From positions 186,001-250,000 of the forward strand of contig JBDVXK010000004.1 in assembly GCA_039964455.1 (NCBI GenBank): 64,000 nucleotides of DNA. The letters run 5' to 3'. The notes under the pieces are model-generated. The model ran no database searches. It had not been told where the DNA came from and saw only the letters and a list, made by a program, of their open reading frames with translations. A program made the position numbers and the translations under genes. Of this stretch, positions 50,301-59,675 are shown piece by piece (position 1 is the stretch's first letter; every line of letters begins with the position of its first letter). Origin of the DNA: CALJFL01 sp039964455 (GTDB taxonomy: Bacteria > Pseudomonadota > Gammaproteobacteria > Pseudomonadales > Halieaceae).

Positions 50301-51563
50301 TTAGACTTTGAAGCGCTGTTTAAGTTTTCGCGGCACCGGGGTGTTTTTAAGGCGCACATAGTTTGGCATGCCGGCGCTGTAACTGGGGTAGGCTTCGCCT
50401 GTGATCAGTGGCCGCAGGTAGTCCCGGGCAGCCTCAGTGATTCCGAACCCATCACGGCTTATGTAGTTGCGAGGCATCATTTTCTCTCGATTGGCGACCT
50501 TGTTGAGGTCCACCTCTTCCAGAAACCAGCGGTACCGCTTGCCCTTGCCGCGGCGTATACCGGGCATGACTGCGTTTTTGCCCGCCAGTGCGTATTCGAC
50601 AGCGGCTGCGCCTACGGCGTAGGCCTGGTCGACATCGGTCTGGGACGCGATGTGTCGCGCCGAGCGCTGCAGGTAATCGGCTACCGCCCAGTGGAATTTG
50701 TAGCCCAGCTCAGATTTGATCATATTGGCCAAGGTAGGCGCCAGACCGCCAAGTTGGGCGTGGCCGAAGGCGTCGGTGACGCCGGAATCCGTCAGAAAGG
50801 TGCCATCCTTGTACTGGGTACCCTCTGAAGCAACGATCACGCAGAAGCCATGTGTCTTCACCGTGCGCTTGACCCTGGCCAGGAATTTCTTCTGGTCAAA
50901 GGCGATTTCCGGAAACAGGATAATGTGTGGCGCGTCGCCCTCCTGCTCTGCTGCCAGGCCTCCGGCCGCGGCGATCCAGCCCGCGTGGCGCCCCATGACT
51001 TCCAGTATGAATACCTTGGTGGAGGTTTCGCACATCGAGGCGACATCCATCGCGGCCTCGCGGGTCGAGATGGCGGTGTACTTGGCTACCGAGCCAAAAC
51101 CCGGGCAGTTATCGGTGAGCGGCAGGTCGTTGTCGATGGTTTTGGGTACGTGGATGGCTTGCAATGGATAGCCCAGGGTCTTGCTTAACTGTGACACCTT
51201 GAGACAGGTGTCCGCGGAATCGCCGCCGCCGTTGTAGAAGAAATAGCCGATATTGTGCGCCTTGAAAACGGCGATCAGGCGCTCGTACTCGGCGCGATTT
51301 TCTTCCAGGCTTTTAAGCTTGTAGCGACAGGAACCGAATGCACCTGATGGCGTAGACAGCAATCCGCGAATGGCTTTAGCACTTTCTTTTCCGGTATCAA
51401 TCAGGTCTTCGCGCAGTGCGCCTATGATGCCATTGCGTCCGGCGTACACCTTGCCAATTCTATCGCGGTTTTGCCGGGCGGTTTCGATGACGCCACAAGC
51501 AGATGCGTTGATGACGGCAGTGACGCCACCGGATTGTGCGTAAAAAGCATTTTTCCTGGCCAT
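50301..51563 (-). CDS. 6-phosphofructokinase, predicted PPi-dependent
   Basis: A 420-residue phosphofructokinase interconverting fructose-6-phosphate and fructose-1,6-bisphosphate. Two positions that separate PPi from ATP enzymes are informative: GGGDS at 112-116 has Asp where ATP-PFKs have Gly104, and PKTIDNDL at 140-147 has Lys where ATP-PFKs have Gly124. Both point to pyrophosphate as phosphoryl donor, making the reaction reversible. It is transcribed divergently from mpl. Confidence 0.88.
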   Translation of the reverse strand: MARKNAFYAQSGGVTAVINASACGVIETARQNRDRIGKVYAGRNGIIGALREDLIDTGKESAKAIRGLLSTPSGAFGSCRYKLKSLEENRAEYERLIAVFKAHNIGYFFYNGGGDSADTCLKVSQLSKTLGYPLQAIHVPKTIDNDLPLTDNCPGFGSVAKYTAISTREAAMDVASMCETSTKVFILEVMGRHAGWIAAAGGLAAEQEGDAPHIILFPEIAFDQKKFLARVKRTVKTHGFCVIVASEGTQYKDGTFLTDSGVTDAFGHAQLGGLAPTLANMIKSELGYKFHWAVADYLQRSARHIASQTDVDQAYAVGAAAVEYALAGKNAVMPGIRRGKGKRYRWFLEEVDLNKVANREKMMPRNYISRDGFGITEAARDYLRPLITGEAYPSYSAGMPNYVRLKNTPVPRKLKQRFKV

Positions 51564-51738
51564 GGGCTAGCAAGATTCCGTGCTGTCGGCCCAGCGAGGG
51601 CGCGAATATGATTTTGGGCGAGGGGATATTCTACGTTAATCCCGCAGGATTGTGCACGAGTGCAACGAGGAATTGTCGCTGTTATTGGGGCGTATCAGGG
51701 CGCGTGTTAACATGTGCCGCGTTAATAAGGAGTGCTTT

Positions 51739-53118
51739 TTGAAAGGTCATATTCATATTCTGGGTATCTGCGGAACCTTCATGGGCGGCATAGCGCTGTT
51801 GGCCCGTGAACGTGGCTATCGTGTCACCGGCTCTGATGCCAATGTCTATCCGCCAATGAGCACTCAGCTGCAGGATGCTGGCATTGAGCTATCGGAGGGT
51901 TATGCCGCGGAGCATTTGCAGCCCGCGCCGGACCAGGTGGTAGTGGGCAATGCCCTGTCGCGAGGCAACCCGGCGGTTGAGTATATGTTGAATGCGGGAT
52001 TGCCCTATACCTCCGGTCCCCAGTGGCTGGCCGAGCATCTGTTGCGGGACAAGTGGGTAATTGCCTTGTCGGGCACCCACGGCAAAACAACCAGCAGCAG
52101 TATGGTGGCCTGGATACTTGAATATGCCGGGTTTGCGCCAGGGTTTTTGATAGGCGGTGTGCCCGCTGACTTTGGTATGTCCGCGAGAGCGGGGGAAAGC
52201 GATTTTTTTGTGGTGGAGGCCGATGAATACGATACGGCCTTTTTCGACAAGCGCTCCAAGTTCGTTCACTACCGACCCCGAACCCTGGTGATCAATAACC
52301 TGGAATACGACCACGCTGATATCTTTCCCGATCTGGCGGCCATCCAGCGTCAATTTCATCACCTAGTGCGCTGTGTTCCCGGAGATGGCTCGATTATTCG
52401 TCCACAGGGCGTTAGCGCGATCGATGAATTACTGGATCAGGGCTGTTGGACGCCTGTCACCGAAACAGCGGTAGATTCCACCTCTGCGCGGGGTTGGAAC
52501 GCCGAGCTCCTGAGCGCCGATGGCAGTGAGTTTCGGGTACAGGTGCCAGGACAGGAGCCTGTATCTGTGAAGTGGAACCATTGTGGTCGCCATAATGTCG
52601 AAAATGCACTGGCGGCCATGGCCGCGGCTCATCATGTGGGGATTACCCTGCCGGTGGCGGCAGAGGCATTGGCCTGTTTCAAGGGCGTGAAACGACGTCT
52701 CGAATTGCTGGGGACTGTTAACGGTGTTGCGGTGTACGACGACTTCGCCCATCACCCCACTGCGATAGCAACCACATTGCAGGGCATGCGTGCGGGAGGA
52801 CGTGAAGGCAGGTTAATTGCCCTGGTGGAACCTCGCTCCAACACCATGCGTATGGGTGAGCATAAAGCCCAGCTGGCCGCTGCCACTCGCGATGCCGACC
52901 AGGTGGTCTGGTTTCAACCCGAGGGTATGGACTGGTCACTGGAGTCTGTTGTTGCAGCCAGTTCAGTACCGGCAACCCTGGCCAGCGATATAGACGCGCT
53001 TGCCCAACAGGTGGCCGCCGGCGCAAGGTCCGGCGATCGTATCGTAATAATGAGCAACGGGAGTTTTGGTGGTTTGCACCAGAAGCTGCTGACGCAACTG
53101 GAAGCGACAATACACTGA
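51739..53118 (+). CDS. mpl: UDP-N-acetylmuramate:L-alanyl-gamma-D-glutamyl-meso-diaminopimelate ligase
   Basis: A 459-residue Mur ligase that reattaches recycled murein tripeptide to UDP-MurNAc. I-H-I-L-G-I-C-G-T-F-M-G-G is the E. coli Mpl start, and the ATP loop is G-T-H-G-K-T-T. The frame is open from 51652, but AAGGAG at 51727-51732 and homology fix TTG 51739. Its TGA overlaps the next ATG by one base. Confidence 0.95.
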   Translation: MKGHIHILGICGTFMGGIALLARERGYRVTGSDANVYPPMSTQLQDAGIELSEGYAAEHLQPAPDQVVVGNALSRGNPAVEYMLNAGLPYTSGPQWLAEHLLRDKWVIALSGTHGKTTSSSMVAWILEYAGFAPGFLIGGVPADFGMSARAGESDFFVVEADEYDTAFFDKRSKFVHYRPRTLVINNLEYDHADIFPDLAAIQRQFHHLVRCVPGDGSIIRPQGVSAIDELLDQGCWTPVTETAVDSTSARGWNAELLSADGSEFRVQVPGQEPVSVKWNHCGRHNVENALAAMAAAHHVGITLPVAAEALACFKGVKRRLELLGTVNGVAVYDDFAHHPTAIATTLQGMRAGGREGRLIALVEPRSNTMRMGEHKAQLAAATRDADQVVWFQPEGMDWSLESVVAASSVPATLASDIDALAQQVAAGARSGDRIVIMSNGSFGGLHQKLLTQLEATIH

Positions 53119-55733
53119 TGTCCAAAACACTGCTGGCCGTTTACGAAAGTCTCGTGCTGCGACGCCCTTTTCTATCCCTGTTTCTGGTGGCACTGCTGGT
53201 AGCTGCTGCGGCGAGTCAGCTTGATAAGATCAAGCTGGATGCATCTGCCGATTCATTGATGCTGCAGGGCGATCCTGCCCTGGATTTTTTCCGCGAGGTT
53301 AGCGGTGAGTACAGCTCCGAAGATTTTCTGCTGATTACCTGGCAACCTCATTCGCCACTGCTTAGCGACGCATCCCTGCAGCCGCTCAAGCAACTGGCCG
53401 ATGAGTTGCGCGAGTTAGCTGGCGTGTCGTCGGTGACTACCGTCTGGAATGTCCCGCTTTTGGAGAGCCCGCCGGTGACCCTGGGTGACATCACGTCGGA
53501 CCAGCCTTTACCGTCGCTTAAGACCCCCGGCCTTGATAGGGCGATGGCACTGACGGAGTTCACCACCAGCCCGATTTATGCCGACCTGCTGGCGAGTCGC
53601 GATGGCACGATGACAGCGGTACAAATCAACCTGCAGCGCGACCAGCGGTATTTTGATTTGCTGGACCGCCGCGAGGAGTTGCGTGCCCAGCGCCGTGACA
53701 GCGCACTGTCGGCGGCAGAGCGCACAGAACTTGCGCAGGTGGAGCATGATTTCAAGGCGCATACCGCGCTGTCGCTGGACCGCCAGGGGAAACTGGTCAG
53801 CCAGGTCAGGGCGGTTGCTGATGGTTATCGCGATCATGCCAGCCTGTTCGTCGGCGGGGTGCCGATGATTGCGGCCGATATGGTCGACTTCGTGCAGGCC
53901 GATCTGGTGTTGTTTGGCAGCGCGATTCTGGGCGTCATGCTGGTGGTGCTGGCGCTCATTTTTCAGCGCGTACGCTGGGTAGTGATCCCTCTCGTAACCT
54001 GCAGCGCCACGGTGGTCGTCATGTTGGGCTTGCTGGCGGCGCTGGATTGGCGCATGACGGTGATTTCCTCGAATTTTGTAGCGGTGCTTTTGATTATTAC
54101 GCTGGCGATCGCTATCCACCTGATAGTGCGTTATCGCGAGTTGCATGCCGCTGACCCCGATGGCGATCTTTACCTGCGCGTACGAGACACTGCGCGGCTG
54201 ATGGCGGTGCCGTGTGTTTACACGGGCATGACCACCATCGTCGCGTTCGTCTCTCTGGTCGTCTCGGGCATCCAGCCGGTGATCGACTTTGGCTGGATGA
54301 TGACAGTCGGCATTGCCGTCGCACTGTTCCTCAGTTTTATCATTGTGCCTTGCCTGATGTTGGTCTGGCCCAAAGGCAGGCCGTTCAAGTACAACAAGGT
54401 TCACCAGGCGATGACAGTGCATTTTGCCCGTTTCACCGATCGATTCGGTGGCCTGATTATTGTTGCCACCGTGGCAATATCGCTGGCGATAGTCTGGGGA
54501 GTATCGCGACTGGAAGTGGAGAACCGCTTCATCGATTACTTCCACGATACGACGGAAATCTACCAGGGCATGGAGCTGCTGGACTACAAGCTGGGCGGTA
54601 CGATACCACTGGATATTGTGATTTCTGCGCCTGACCTGGATGCTCCCTTGCCCGGTCTGGAGTTGCCACCATCGGCTGGTGCTGTGGCGGCTCCCGTAGC
54701 CGACAGCGACCCCTTTGCAGAAGACGATGACTTTTTTGCCGAGGACGCTGCCGGTGATGACGAGTGGGCGGATGAATTCGACAGTGATTTCGACGACTTT
54801 GCAGCGCCGGGTGGCGAGACATTTGTACCCAGTTATTGGTTTAGCCTGCAGGGGATGCGCGAACTTGATGCTGTGCACGGCCATGTCGATTCACGCGCCG
54901 AGACCGGCAAAGTGTTGTCGCTGTCCACCACCTTTGCGGTGGTCAAGGATCTGCTGGGCGAGGATATCGGCTCCGTTGAGCTTGCCTTGGTGCAGAAAAG
55001 CCTGCCCGCCGATATCAAGGGCCTGATGGTCGATCCCTATTTTTCCGAGAACCTGGAGCAGGCCAGGGTAACCGTGCGAGTCATGGAGACCAGCAAGGAC
55101 CTGCGGCGTAATGTCTTCCTGCAACAGCTGCGTCAGGAGCTGGTTGATGAGGTAGGGCTGGCACCTGAGCGGGTTCAGTTCACCGGTATGTTGGTGTTGT
55201 ACAACAATGTTTTACAGAGCTTGTTCCGATCGCAGATATTGACTCTGGGTGCGGTATTTCTGGCCATCTCGATCATGTTCTGGTTGCTCTTCCGTTCACT
55301 GTCGCTGGCACTGATTGCACTGGCGCCCAATATGCTGGCGGCTGGTCTTGTGTTGGGCGTGATGGGAGCGCTGGGTATTCCGCTGGATATCATGACGATC
55401 ACCATTGCTGCGATTGTCGTAGGTATAGGCGTCGATGACTGCATTCATTATGTGCACCGGTTCCTGAAGGAGTTCCCGAAGGATCGAGACTATCGCGCCG
55501 CAATGTACCGCTGTCATGACAGTATTGGTCGGGCCATGTACTACACCACCGTCACCGTAGTGATCGGCTTCTCCATGTTGACCTTGTCCAACTTCAATCC
55601 CAGCATTTACTTTGGCCTGCTCACTGTACTGGCCATGATAGCGGCAGTGATTGGTGCCCTGCTGTTATTGCCGCAATTGATTATCATGTTCCAGCCATTG
55701 GGCCCGGAAGGCGAGCAGGATGGAGTGTCGTGA
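53118..55733 (+). CDS. RND superfamily / MMPL-type exporter
   Basis: An 871-residue inner-membrane protein with the RND double layout: TM1 (about 15-33), a periplasmic domain, a cluster of five TMs (about 240-420), then a second periplasmic domain and TM cluster (about 690-860) with G-I-G-V-D-D-C-I-H. Such proteins export lipids or hydrophobic compounds. A strongly acidic insert (about residues 528-570, alternating D/E with F and A) interrupts the second periplasmic domain. It is coupled to mpl and overlaps ykgJ. The substrate is unknown. Confidence 0.87.
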   Translation: MSKTLLAVYESLVLRRPFLSLFLVALLVAAAASQLDKIKLDASADSLMLQGDPALDFFREVSGEYSSEDFLLITWQPHSPLLSDASLQPLKQLADELRELAGVSSVTTVWNVPLLESPPVTLGDITSDQPLPSLKTPGLDRAMALTEFTTSPIYADLLASRDGTMTAVQINLQRDQRYFDLLDRREELRAQRRDSALSAAERTELAQVEHDFKAHTALSLDRQGKLVSQVRAVADGYRDHASLFVGGVPMIAADMVDFVQADLVLFGSAILGVMLVVLALIFQRVRWVVIPLVTCSATVVVMLGLLAALDWRMTVISSNFVAVLLIITLAIAIHLIVRYRELHAADPDGDLYLRVRDTARLMAVPCVYTGMTTIVAFVSLVVSGIQPVIDFGWMMTVGIAVALFLSFIIVPCLMLVWPKGRPFKYNKVHQAMTVHFARFTDRFGGLIIVATVAISLAIVWGVSRLEVENRFIDYFHDTTEIYQGMELLDYKLGGTIPLDIVISAPDLDAPLPGLELPPSAGAVAAPVADSDPFAEDDDFFAEDAAGDDEWADEFDSDFDDFAAPGGETFVPSYWFSLQGMRELDAVHGHVDSRAETGKVLSLSTTFAVVKDLLGEDIGSVELALVQKSLPADIKGLMVDPYFSENLEQARVTVRVMETSKDLRRNVFLQQLRQELVDEVGLAPERVQFTGMLVLYNNVLQSLFRSQILTLGAVFLAISIMFWLLFRSLSLALIALAPNMLAAGLVLGVMGALGIPLDIMTITIAAIVVGIGVDDCIHYVHRFLKEFPKDRDYRAAMYRCHDSIGRAMYYTTVTVVIGFSMLTLSNFNPSIYFGLLTVLAMIAAVIGALLLLPQLIIMFQPLGPEGEQDGVS

Positions 55734-55977
55734 GGGTTGTGGCGCTTGCTGCATAGCGCCTTCGATTAAGCAGCCCTACTATGGCATGCCGGAGGGAAAG
55801 CCGGCTGGTGTGCGGTGCGTACACCTCGATGAAGACCTGCAATGCATGCTGTTTGGTGACGACCGACGCCCCGGGGTCTGTGCAGACTTTGCTGCCGAGG
55901 AAGAAATTTGCGGTGTCGATAGAGAAGAAGCGCTGGCCAGGCTACATTGGCTGGAGACGGCCAGTGAGCCTAATTGA
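55720..55977 (+). CDS. YkgJ family cysteine cluster protein
   Basis: An 85-residue protein with eight cysteines (3, 7, 10, 11, 33, 42, 54, 64) in the YkgJ pattern C-x3-C-G-x-C-C...C...C...C, predicted to bind zinc or an Fe-S cluster. Its function is not established. ATG 55720 lies inside the exporter gene (14-base overlap), so translation is probably coupled. Confidence 0.86.
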   Translation: MECREGCGACCIAPSIKQPYYGMPEGKPAGVRCVHLDEDLQCMLFGDDRRPGVCADFAAEEEICGVDREEALARLHWLETASEPN

Positions 55978-55994
55978 TAGTTTTGGAAAATAAC

Positions 55995-56591
55995 GTGTCC
56001 GAGATACCCCTGTTCCCCCTTTCATCGGTGTTGCTGCCCTATGGGCAGATGCCGCTACAGATTTTCGAGCAGCGCTACCTGGATCTGGTGAAGGACTGTA
56101 TGCGTTCTTCCTCTGGTTTTGGTGTTGTCTGGGTAAGGCGTGGGGCTGAAGTAAGACAGCAGGGCAGGGCACAGCCAGACCTTGGCGATTACGGTACCTA
56201 TGCCCGTATCATCGACTGGGATCAGCTGCCCAACGGCTTGTTGGGTCTCACCATCCAGGGTGGTGAAATTTTTGAGTTGGATGAAACACGGCGCGCTGAT
56301 AACGATTTGGTCATGGGAACCGTTAGAATGCAGCCCGCGTTAGAGCCGGCACCCATGTTGGACAGCTGGCAGTCGCTTGCCGACGTGCTCGGAAGCCTTG
56401 AGACCCATCCCCATGTGCAGCAGATGAATCTGGGTATCGATTACAACAATGCGTGGCAGGTTGCGTTCACGCTGGTACAGCTTCTGCCACTGGAAGAGTC
56501 GCTGAAATACGAATTGTTGGGATCGGAAAATCTCGATGCACTGATTCGTGAGCTGGATATTATCCTCAACCAGATCAGCGGAGAGGACTAA
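55995..56591 (+). CDS. LON peptidase substrate-binding domain protein
   Basis: A 198-residue stand-alone LON N-terminal domain without protease or AAA domains. The I-P-L-F-P-L-S-S-V-L-L-P-Y-G-Q-M-P-L-Q-I-F-E-Q-R-Y start is diagnostic. Such proteins are widespread; their role is undefined, perhaps as adaptors. GTG 55995 with GGAA 6 bases upstream is preferred over TTG 55974. It is the last gene of mpl-MMPL-ykgJ-LON and converges with rnt. Confidence 0.88.
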   Translation: MSEIPLFPLSSVLLPYGQMPLQIFEQRYLDLVKDCMRSSSGFGVVWVRRGAEVRQQGRAQPDLGDYGTYARIIDWDQLPNGLLGLTIQGGEIFELDETRRADNDLVMGTVRMQPALEPAPMLDSWQSLADVLGSLETHPHVQQMNLGIDYNNAWQVAFTLVQLLPLEESLKYELLGSENLDALIRELDIILNQISGED

Positions 56592-56600
56592 GCTCGCGAC

Positions 56601-57236
56601 TTATTGAAAGTCCGGGAGCCAGCCGCCACATTCCTTCCAACGGTTGACAATGTCGCAGAATAATTCGGCAGTGCGTTCTGCGTCATAGTCCGCGGAATGC
56701 GCTTCACTATTGTCGAAGCTGATGCCGGCTTCAGCGCAGGCTTTCGCCAGCACAGTCTGCCCATAAGCCAGTCCAGACAGGGTCGCTGTATCGAAGAATG
56801 AAAACGGGTGGAAGGGATTGCGTTTGATACTGCAACGCTCCACCGCTGCATTCACGAACCCGGCATCAAAGTGGGCGTTGTGCCCCACAAGAATCGCCCG
56901 GTTACAGCTCTGCTCGCGTATCTCCTTGCGCACAACGCGGAAAAGCTCAGTCATGGCCTCGTCTTCCGGCAACGCCTCGCGAAAGGGGTGATAGGGATCG
57001 ATGCCGGTAAAATCCAGGGCGGACTGTTCGATGTTAGCCCCTTCAAAGGGCGCCACGTTGAAGTTGTAGGTTCGGTGTACCGATAACATGCCGGTGTCAT
57101 CCATCCGAACAATGGTTGCCGCAATCTCCAAAATTGCGTCAGTGGCTGCGATGAATCCGCCGGTTTCGACGTCGATGACCACGGGCAGGAACCCCCTGAA
57201 TCTATCGCATATCTGGTTGCCAGTATCACCGCTCAA
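56601..57236 (-). CDS. rnt: Ribonuclease T
   Basis: A 211-residue DEDDh exonuclease that trims the 3' ends of tRNAs and other stable RNAs. Asp22 and Glu24 (V-I-D-V-E-T), the G-H-N-A-H-F-D segment and H-S-A-D-Y-D provide the catalytic residues. TTG 57236 with GGGAG 8 bases upstream gives the E. coli-like start and lies 4 bases after the pyrC stop; the GTG 57263 frame would overlap pyrC. Confidence 0.95.
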   Translation of the reverse strand: MSGDTGNQICDRFRGFLPVVIDVETGGFIAATDAILEIAATIVRMDDTGMLSVHRTYNFNVAPFEGANIEQSALDFTGIDPYHPFREALPEDEAMTELFRVVRKEIREQSCNRAILVGHNAHFDAGFVNAAVERCSIKRNPFHPFSFFDTATLSGLAYGQTVLAKACAEAGISFDNSEAHSADYDAERTAELFCDIVNRWKECGGWLPDFQ

Positions 57237-57240
57237 GAGT

Positions 57241-58287
57241 TCAGCTCCCTGTGTCCAATACACGCCAGGCGATACTTTCGCCTGCGCGCAAGGGGGTCAG
57301 TGTTTTATCTCCCAGCGGCAATTGCGCCGGTACCTGCCATTTGTCCTTGCGCAGGGTGATGGTGTCGGTATTGCGTGGCATTCGATAAAAGTCGGGACCA
57401 AAGTGGCTGGCGAAACCCTCAAGTTTGTCCAGCGCGTCCAGGTCTTCGAAAATTTCTGCGTAAAACTCTATGGCTGCATGGCCCGTGTAGACGCCGGCGC
57501 AGCCGCAATCAGTCTCTTTGCTCCCCGTGCTGTGCGGCGCCGAGTCAGTACCGAGGAAGAACTTCGGGCTACCGGAACTGGCGGCCTCGCGCAGCTCATT
57601 CTGGTGGATATTGCGCTTAAGTATAGGCAGGCAGTAATAGTGGGGGCGAATGCCGCCCACCAGCATGTCGTTGCGATTGAACATCAGGTGATGCGCCGTG
57701 ATGGTTGCCGCAACTGTGGCGGGAGCTTCACGAACAAATTCGACAGCGTCGCGTGTGGTGATGTGTTCCAGCACGATGCGCAGTCCCGGGAATCGTTCCG
57801 CGATCGGTGCCAAATGCCTGTCGATGAAAACCTTTTCCCGATCAAAGATATCAATGTCGTGGTCAGTGACCTCGCCATGGATAAGCAAGGGTAGGTCAAC
57901 TTCCTCCATTGCAGCCAGCACCGGAAAAAGACTGTCCAGTTCTGCCACGCCGGCATCAGAGTTGGTGGTGGCGCCGGCAGGGTAGAGCTTCACGGCATGA
58001 ACATGCTCGGCGGCAGCGGCAAGATGAATTTCGGCCGCATCGGTCTGATCAGTGAGGTAAAGCGTCATCAGCGGTTCAAAACGCCGCGGCGCCGTTGCCA
58101 TGGCCGCCAGTATCCGGTCTCTATACGCCGAAGTTTCGGCGACCGTGCGCGCGGGCGGCGTCAGATTGGGCATTACGATGGCCCGTTGAAAATAGCGTGC
58201 CATGTCGGCACAGGTATTGGGCAGGGCGTCGCCGTCCCGAAGATGGACGTGCCAGTCATCGGGGCGGGTAATTGTCAGTTCGTTCAC
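57241..58287 (-). CDS. pyrC: Dihydroorotase
   Basis: A 348-residue zinc amidohydrolase (type II, E. coli-like length) cyclising carbamoyl aspartate to dihydroorotate. D-W-H-V-H-L-R gives the first metal ligands His13 and His15. Lys near 99 in A-V-K-L-Y-P-A-G should be the carboxylated bridging lysine. It is cotranscribed with rnt and divergent from argG across a 157-base gap, so pyrimidine and arginine genes share one regulatory region. Confidence 0.96.
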   Translation of the reverse strand: MNELTITRPDDWHVHLRDGDALPNTCADMARYFQRAIVMPNLTPPARTVAETSAYRDRILAAMATAPRRFEPLMTLYLTDQTDAAEIHLAAAAEHVHAVKLYPAGATTNSDAGVAELDSLFPVLAAMEEVDLPLLIHGEVTDHDIDIFDREKVFIDRHLAPIAERFPGLRIVLEHITTRDAVEFVREAPATVAATITAHHLMFNRNDMLVGGIRPHYYCLPILKRNIHQNELREAASSGSPKFFLGTDSAPHSTGSKETDCGCAGVYTGHAAIEFYAEIFEDLDALDKLEGFASHFGPDFYRMPRNTDTITLRKDKWQVPAQLPLGDKTLTPLRAGESIAWRVLDTGS

Positions 58288-58444
58288 GGGTGGCCTTAAA
58301 GCGACTCGGCAGGAGGGTGAATGCTACCTTAAAGCGGGCTAGGGGTGAACACATCGCGGGTGTATATACGCTCGGGCTGGGAATTACGGGCCCCCGAGAG
58401 TAGAATGGCCGACCGTTTTTGAAGCCGTTTTTTCGGAGAAACTG

Positions 58445-59665
58445 ATGTCTGACGTCAACAAGGTTGTACTGGCTTATTCTGGTGGTCTGGATACCTCGGT
58501 AATTGTGCGCTGGTTGCAGGACACCTACCACTGTGAAGTGGTGACATTCACTGCCGATATTGGTCAAGGTGAAGAGGTTGAGCCGGCCAGGGCAAAAGCC
58601 GAGGCGCTGGGAATCAAGGAAATCTATATCGATGATCTGCGCGAGGAGTTTGTGCGCGATTTCGTATTCCCCATGTTCCGGGCCAATACCATCTATGAGG
58701 GCGAATACCTGCTGGGAACGTCTATCGCACGCCCGCTCATCGCCAAGCGTTTGATTGAAATCGCCAACGAAACCGGCGCCGGCGCAATCTCTCACGGCGC
58801 AACCGGTAAGGGCAATGATCAGGTGCGCTTTGAGCTTGGTGCCTATGCGCTGAAGCCGGGTATCAAGGTGATCGCACCCTGGCGTGAGTGGGACCTGAGC
58901 TCCCGCGAGTCGCTGATGGCCTACTGTGAAGAACGTAACATCCCGGTCGATTTTTCTACGTCGAAGAAAAAATCGCCCTATTCCATGGATGCAAACCTGC
59001 TGCACATCTCCTACGAGGGAGGTGTTCTCGAGGATCCCTGGGCCGAGGCTGAGGAAGATATGTGGCGTTGGAGTGTCAGCCCTGAGGCGGCACCTGATGA
59101 GGCCACGTATATCGAACTGGACTATGTTCGCGGCGACATCACAGCGATCAACGGTGAGTCCATGAGCCCGGCGACCGTTCTGGAATACCTGAATAAAGTC
59201 GGCGGTGCCAATGGTATTGGCCGTGATGACATTGTCGAGAATCGCTATGTGGGAATGAAGTCACGGGGTTGTTACGAAACCCCGGGCGGAACCATTATGC
59301 TCAAGGCCCATCGCGCAATTGAATCCCTGACACTTGATCGGGAGGTCGCCCACCTCAAGGATGAGTTGATGCCCCGCTATGCCAACCTGATCTACAACGG
59401 CTATTGGTGGTCGCCGGAGCGGCAGATGCTGCAGACGGCCATAGACCAGTCCCAGGAGACGGTTAATGGCAAGGTCAGACTGAAGCTCTACAAGGGTAAT
59501 GTCATTGTGGCCGGTCGCCAGTCAGACGACAGCCTGTTTGACGAGGATATTGCCACCTTTGAAGAGGACGCCGGGGCTTACGATCAGGCCGATGCGGAGG
59601 GCTTTATCAAGCTCAACGCGCTGCGCCTGCGCATCGCGGCCAACCGCGGTCGCAGCCCGCTCTAG
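58445..59665 (+). CDS. argG: Argininosuccinate synthase
   Basis: A 406-residue ATP-dependent enzyme joining citrulline and aspartate in arginine synthesis. The ATP-pyrophosphatase loop AYSGGLDTS is at 10-18, and the type fits the short bacterial argininosuccinate synthases. TAGAAT at 58400-58405 is a plausible -10 box; I do not find a convincing ArgR box in the gap to pyrC. The LOG-family gene follows after 10 bases. Confidence 0.97.
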   Translation: MSDVNKVVLAYSGGLDTSVIVRWLQDTYHCEVVTFTADIGQGEEVEPARAKAEALGIKEIYIDDLREEFVRDFVFPMFRANTIYEGEYLLGTSIARPLIAKRLIEIANETGAGAISHGATGKGNDQVRFELGAYALKPGIKVIAPWREWDLSSRESLMAYCEERNIPVDFSTSKKKSPYSMDANLLHISYEGGVLEDPWAEAEEDMWRWSVSPEAAPDEATYIELDYVRGDITAINGESMSPATVLEYLNKVGGANGIGRDDIVENRYVGMKSRGCYETPGGTIMLKAHRAIESLTLDREVAHLKDELMPRYANLIYNGYWWSPERQMLQTAIDQSQETVNGKVRLKLYKGNVIVAGRQSDDSLFDEDIATFEEDAGAYDQADAEGFIKLNALRLRIAANRGRSPL

Positions 59666-59675
59666 GCAGTTGCTG

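Noticed and set aside
53508..54884. 458-codon open frame antisense to the MMPL gene
   Set aside because: Composition is His/Gln/Arg rich, as in reverse-strand artefacts, and the plus-strand frame is clearly an RND protein.
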